From the NCBI GenBank assembly GCA_003165595.1, contig PLWQ01000033.1:21085-85084 (forward strand): DNA of 64,000 nucleotides, read 5' to 3'. The position numbers and the translations under genes are program-made. Positions 61,078 to 64,000 of the stretch are shown in pieces (within the stretch, counting starts at the first letter, position 1; the number at the start of each line of letters is the position of its first letter). Source of the stretch: Fibrobacterota bacterium. Its GTDB lineage: Bacteria > Fibrobacterota > Chitinivibrionia > Chitinivibrionales > FEN-1185. The notes below the pieces were generated by a model. The model had not been told where the DNA came from. It saw only the letters and a list, made by a program, of their open reading frames with translations, and searched no databases.

Positions 61078-61908
61078 GTGAACAACAGCGGATATTTGCG
61101 ATTTATTCCGGCGGTAAAATCGCCGGAAGAATCGTCGGGTGACCTCTGGTTCGTCTTTCGCGGCGGATCGTTGCTGACTATCGGCGGCGATTCCGACCGG
61201 CGGATCCCGCGGCGGTCGGAGATGCAATCTCTTCTTGAATTGTTGACAGATAAGATTTACCTCGGAACGCTTGACGGCAAAGGCTGCCTGGCTGCGGAAC
61301 TCAACGGGTCTGCCGGCCTCACGCCGGGGTTCGAAGCAATTGACCTGCGGAAGCTGCTCGACAGCCTGGACGAAACAACCTTTCTGGCGGCCGGCAGGGC
61401 TGCACAACTCCTGGCATGGCGCAGAAACACCCGGTACTGCGGACGGTGCGGAAAATTGACGGAAGAAAAGCAAGACGAGCGTGCGCGCATTTGCACTGCG
61501 TGCGGCCTGTCGTTTTTCCCGCGCCTGTCGCCCGCGGTGATCGTGGCCGTGGTGCGGGACCGGTCGATTCTGCTCGCCCGGGGGAAAAACTCAACGCTGC
61601 CGTTCTGGAGCGTTCTTGCCGGGTTCGTTGAACCGGGAGAATCGCTGGAACAATGCGTGCGCCGCGAGGTGTTCGAGGAAGTGCGGCTCGCGGTGAAAAA
61701 CATCCGCTATTTTGCCAGTCAGCCCTGGCCTTTTCCGGATTCGTTTATGATAGCTTTCACGGCCGAGTACGAGAGCGGCGACATTCATATTGACAACATG
61801 GAATTGGAAGCCGCTGCGTGGTATACGGTGCAGTCGCTGCCGCAGGTTCCGCGGAAGGGATCCGTGTCCAGGCGGCTTATAGATTGGTTTGCAAATACGT
61901 ACGGATAG
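61078..61908 (+). CDS. nudC: NAD+ diphosphatase / RNA NAD-decapping hydrolase NudC
   Basis: 276 residues from the GTG at 61078 (AAAGGAC upstream). The zinc ribbon has C121, C124, C139 and C142. The Nudix box is GFVEPGESLEQCVRREVFEE, and the SQPWPFPDSFM array is the NADH-diphosphatase signature. It cleaves NAD(H) to NMN(H) and AMP, and removes NAD caps from RNA. It is divergent from the NADH diaphorase operon, though a shared role is speculation. Confidence 0.95.
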   Translation: MNNSGYLRFIPAVKSPEESSGDLWFVFRGGSLLTIGGDSDRRIPRRSEMQSLLELLTDKIYLGTLDGKGCLAAELNGSAGLTPGFEAIDLRKLLDSLDETTFLAAGRAAQLLAWRRNTRYCGRCGKLTEEKQDERARICTACGLSFFPRLSPAVIVAVVRDRSILLARGKNSTLPFWSVLAGFVEPGESLEQCVRREVFEEVRLAVKNIRYFASQPWPFPDSFMIAFTAEYESGDIHIDNMELEAAAWYTVQSLPQVPRKGSVSRRLIDWFANTYG

Positions 61909-61994
61909 CATCAGGGGCTTTCCCGCAGCAGCAGGTGGAAATCGCTGTTGTCAACGCGCCTTTTGAAAAGATCGGCAAATTCCCCTCTGCCCGT

Positions 61995-62127
61995 GCGCCA
62001 GGTTGGACTGCAAGGCGTGCCAGAGCACGGGGCCGGCCGACCCGGCCGTAGGCATAGGGCGGACCGGCACCGAGGCCGATTGGCCGAGCCTGAAAGGAGA
62101 ACCGCCACCGTCTTCGGCGGGGCGCCC
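61995..62127 (+). repeat. Composite GC-rich intergenic repeat, copy D
   Basis: Between nudC and the ilv promoter. It starts GCGCCAGGTTGGAC, has GGCACCGAGGCC at 62066-62077, and ends GGGGCGCCC at 62127. The hairpin CCGCC/GGCGG (62102-62106, 62116-62120) is the variable part. By eye it differs from copy C at about ten positions over the first 110 bp. The rest of the 647-bp gap 61909-62555 is covered by the ilv leader entries. Confidence 0.8.
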
Positions 62128-62204
62128 ATATTCTTTTTCCTGCTTTAAGATCAGCCTGACATCCGGGAATCTCCCGCGGAAATTCTGAATGCAAAAAATT
62201 CTTC

Positions 62205-62233
62205 TTGACCAAACAAACATTTCAAGGTATATT
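62205..62233 (+). promoter_or_regulatory. Sigma-70 promoter of the ilv operon
   Basis: TTGACC at 62205-62210 and TATATT at 62228-62233 with a 17-bp spacer. The predicted transcript starts near 62240 and contains the leader peptide and attenuator. Confidence 0.8.
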
Positions 62234-62254
62234 CTAATCACACAAAGGATCATC

Positions 62255-62353
62255 ATGTTCGCATCATCCAAGAAGAATTCCCTTATTAGCCTCGCTCTCA
62301 TTTTGAACGTGGTAGTAGCTATTCTATTGCCGCACAGGGAGACGGGCTTGTAA
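62255..62353 (+). CDS. Branched-chain amino-acid leader peptide
   Basis: 32 residues, ATG at 62255 with AAAGGA 5 nt upstream, stop TAA at 62351. Residues 10-25 read LISLALILNVVVAILL, and 12 of these 16 are Leu, Ile or Val. Such peptides sense charged Leu/Ile/Val tRNA: ribosome stalling on the run lets the antiterminator form. Its stop codon lies between antiterminator and terminator parts, as attenuation requires. No other function is expected. Confidence 0.85.
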   Translation: MFASSKKNSLISLALILNVVVAILLPHRETGL

Positions 62354-62413
62354 GAAAGACAAGCAGAAAATCACAAAGACCCGTCTCCCGAAAAGAGGCG
62401 GGTCTTTTTTTTT
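62337..62413 (+). promoter_or_regulatory. Transcription attenuator of ilvB (antiterminator/terminator pair)
   Basis: Terminator: 62375-62387 pairs with 62395-62407 (13 bp, one G-U), followed by nine T. Antiterminator: GGGAGACGGG at 62337-62346 pairs perfectly with CCCGTCTCCC at 62380-62389, which removes the left arm of the terminator. A 6-bp hairpin GCTTGT/ACAAGC (62346-62351, 62359-62364) lies between. A ribosome at the leader stop covers 62337-62346 and allows termination. Confidence 0.85.
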
Positions 62414-62555
62414 GTCATCGGCGCTGCCGCAGCGTCTCTGGAGGCCGGAACCTCATTCCTTGATTACGTACAAGGGAAGAGGTATTTTTGGAGACTCTCT
62501 CAAACGGCACTGTGAAAGCGCTTGACGAGTGCACAATCAACGGCGTGGAGGAAAG

Positions 62556-64000
62556 GTGAAGAAGAAAGGTGCCGAGATTCTGGTTGATGCCCTGATCAAG
62601 GAGGGCGTCGATGTCCTGTTCGGCTATCCGGGCGGACAGGCGATTCCGATTTTTGACGCGTTGTACGATGCGAAGGAACTGTCGGTGGTGCTCGTGCGCC
62701 ACGAACAGGCGGCGGCGCACGCGGCCGACGGGTACGCACGCGCAACGGGCAAGGTGGGCGTGTGCATCGCAACGTCGGGTCCGGGCGCAACAAACCTCAT
62801 TACCGGCATCGCCAACGCGTATCTCGATTCCATACCCATGGTTGCGATAACCGGCCAGGTTTCAACGCCCTATCTCGGGACGGACGCATTCCAGGAAGCC
62901 GACATGGTGGGCATCAGCCGGCCGGTCACCAAGCACAATTTTCTGGTGAAGGATATCCGGGAGCTGCCCGCGATCCTGAAGCAGGCGTTTTACATAGCGC
63001 GAACCGGCAGGCCGGGCCCGGTTCTGGTCGACCTTCCGCAGGACGTTTCCCGCGCGGTTCTTGACGATTACGAGTACCCGCAGGAAATCTCCATGCGCAG
63101 CTACAAGCCGACCATCGTGGGCCATCCGCGCCAGATCCAGAAGGCCGCCGAGCTTATCAAGACGGCCGAGAGGCCGATGATCTATGCGGGTGGCGGGGTC
63201 ATTACGTCGGGCGCGCACGAGGAGCTGTTCGAACTGGCAACCAAGCTCAATGCGCCGGTGACGCTTACCCTCATGGGGCTGGGCGCATTTCCGGGCGAGC
63301 ATGAACTGTTTATGGGCATGCCGGGCATGCACGGATCAAAGACCGCGAACCTTGCTTTTCAGGAAGCCGATTTGATTATTTCTGTGGGCGCGCGGTTCGA
63401 CGACCGGGTTACCGGTCATGTGGGATCGTTTGCGCCGAAGGCGAAAATCATCCATCTCGACATCGATCCGGCCGCCATATCGAAGATCGTGCGGGTGGAC
63501 ATTCCGGTGGTGGGCGACGCGAAGAACGTCCTTGCCGCGCTCAACAAGCTTGTGGCGCCGCGCGAGCCCTCCGAATGGAACGAGACCATTAGGAAATGGA
63601 AAGACGGGAAGCTGTTTTCGTACAAGCAGTCCGACAAGGTAATCAAGCCGCAGTACGTGATAGAACAGCTGTACAATTTGACAAAGGACAGTGATGCGCT
63701 CATTGCCACGGAGGTGGGCCAGCATCAGATGTGGACGGCGCAGTACTACCGGTTTGCGCGTCCGCGTACCTTTCTCTCCTCGGGCGGATTGGGAACCATG
63801 GGATTCGGCCTGCCCGCGGCAATGGGGGCGAGCCTCGGCCTCGGAAGGAGAACCGTGGTGGATGTCGCGGGAGACGGCTCTATACAAATGAACATACAGG
63901 AGCTTGCGACCATAGCAATCAACCGCATCCCCGTAAAGGTCGTGATTCTCAACAACGAGTATCTGGGCATGGTGCGGCAGTGGCAGGAAATGTTCTGGAA
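62556..64000 (+). CDS. ilvB: Acetolactate synthase large subunit (partial, runs off the window)
   Basis: 481 codons are visible from the GTG at 62556, with GGAGG 4 nt upstream. [20 protein letters not shown] and [15 protein letters not shown] open the PYR domain. The catalytic Glu is in [18 protein letters not shown], and [25 protein letters not shown] is the central domain. The TPP motif begins [12 protein letters not shown] with [14 protein letters not shown] at the edge. It condenses two pyruvates, or pyruvate and 2-oxobutyrate, for valine, leucine and isoleucine. The small subunit ilvH probably follows outside the window. Confidence 0.95.
   Translation, partial: MKKKGAEILVDALIKEGVDVLFGYPGGQAIPIFDALYDAKELSVVLVRHEQAAAHAADGYARATGKVGVCIATSGPGATNLITGIANAYLDSIPMVAITGQVSTPYLGTDAFQEADMVGISRPVTKHNFLVKDIRELPAILKQAFYIARTGRPGPVLVDLPQDVSRAVLDDYEYPQEISMRSYKPTIVGHPRQIQKAAELIKTAERPMIYAGGGVITSGAHEELFELATKLNAPVTLTLMGLGAFPGEHELFMGMPGMHGSKTANLAFQEADLIISVGARFDDRVTGHVGSFAPKAKIIHLDIDPAAISKIVRVDIPVVGDAKNVLAALNKLVAPREPSEWNETIRKWKDGKLFSYKQSDKVIKPQYVIEQLYNLTKDSDALIATEVGQHQMWTAQYYRFARPRTFLSSGGLGTMGFGLPAAMGASLGLGRRTVVDVAGDGSIQMNIQELATIAINRIPVKVVILNNEYLGMVRQWQEMFW

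Overview
The window reads as about 64 kb of chromosome from a Gram-negative (diderm) bacterium. The support is outer-membrane beta-barrels, a LolA-like carrier, an outer-membrane polysaccharide export protein, and MEP-pathway isoprenoid synthesis (IspG). Most genes look GC-rich (mid-50s % by eye), while the polysaccharide block at about 7-27 kb is clearly more AT-rich. The paired DUF4175/DUF4159 genes, the SecD with a long insertion, the four-helix-bundle gene and the palindromic intergenic repeats suggest a Fibrobacterota-like or other FCB-type lineage. That placement is inference, since no rRNA or other phylogenetic marker is present.

Layout. 0-6.7 kb: a radical SAM/SPASM protein, a membrane PAS histidine kinase whose phospho-acceptor His is replaced by Asn, a secreted FlgT/LPP20-like protein, and ispG. 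6.9-26 kb: a polysaccharide locus with a sugar-nucleotide epimerase, eight or nine glycosyltransferases, three methyltransferase-like genes, an export porin (OPX), a Wzz-like co-polymerase, a Wzy/O-antigen-ligase-like protein and a MurJ/Wzx-like flippase. Together these could build, flip, polymerise and export one surface glycan. 26-33 kb: an unrecognised secreted protein, a B12-binding radical SAM protein and a DUF4175/DUF4159 pair. 33.5-38.4 kb: secF, secD, a single-domain response regulator and a beta-CASP metallo-beta-lactamase protein preceded by a leader containing a terminator. 38.7-41.8 kb: outer-membrane proteins, two tRNA genes (Pro, Arg), a partial tRNA-Pro duplicate, a broken formylglycine-generating-enzyme-like gene and an N-terminally short four-helix-bundle gene.

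40.6-49.5 kb is a run of minus-strand genes that could form a trans-envelope export route: a membrane protein, a winged-helix regulator, an ABC ATPase with two FtsX-type permeases, a second ABC ATPase/permease pair, a LolA-like carrier and an outer-membrane barrel. 49.8-57.8 kb holds a CPA2 antiporter, a large hybrid histidine kinase, a DUF401 permease and an RmlD-like reductase. 57.9-60.9 kb holds a NuoE/NuoF/HoxU-like diaphorase with no catalytic hydrogenase beside it. The right end has nudC and the start of ilvB, the latter behind a complete branched-chain amino-acid attenuator with an unlisted 32-residue leader peptide.

The strongest unexplained signals are: (1) a composite GC-rich intergenic repeat in four copies, where a conserved frame carries a hairpin whose sequence differs in each copy while its pairing is kept; (2) stand-alone perfect palindromes, one of 46 bp, that share modules with those hairpins; (3) a short phrase repeat that encodes the C-terminal tail and stop codon of two unrelated genes; (4) the His-to-Asn kinase; and (5) the tRNA-Pro 5'-half duplication.
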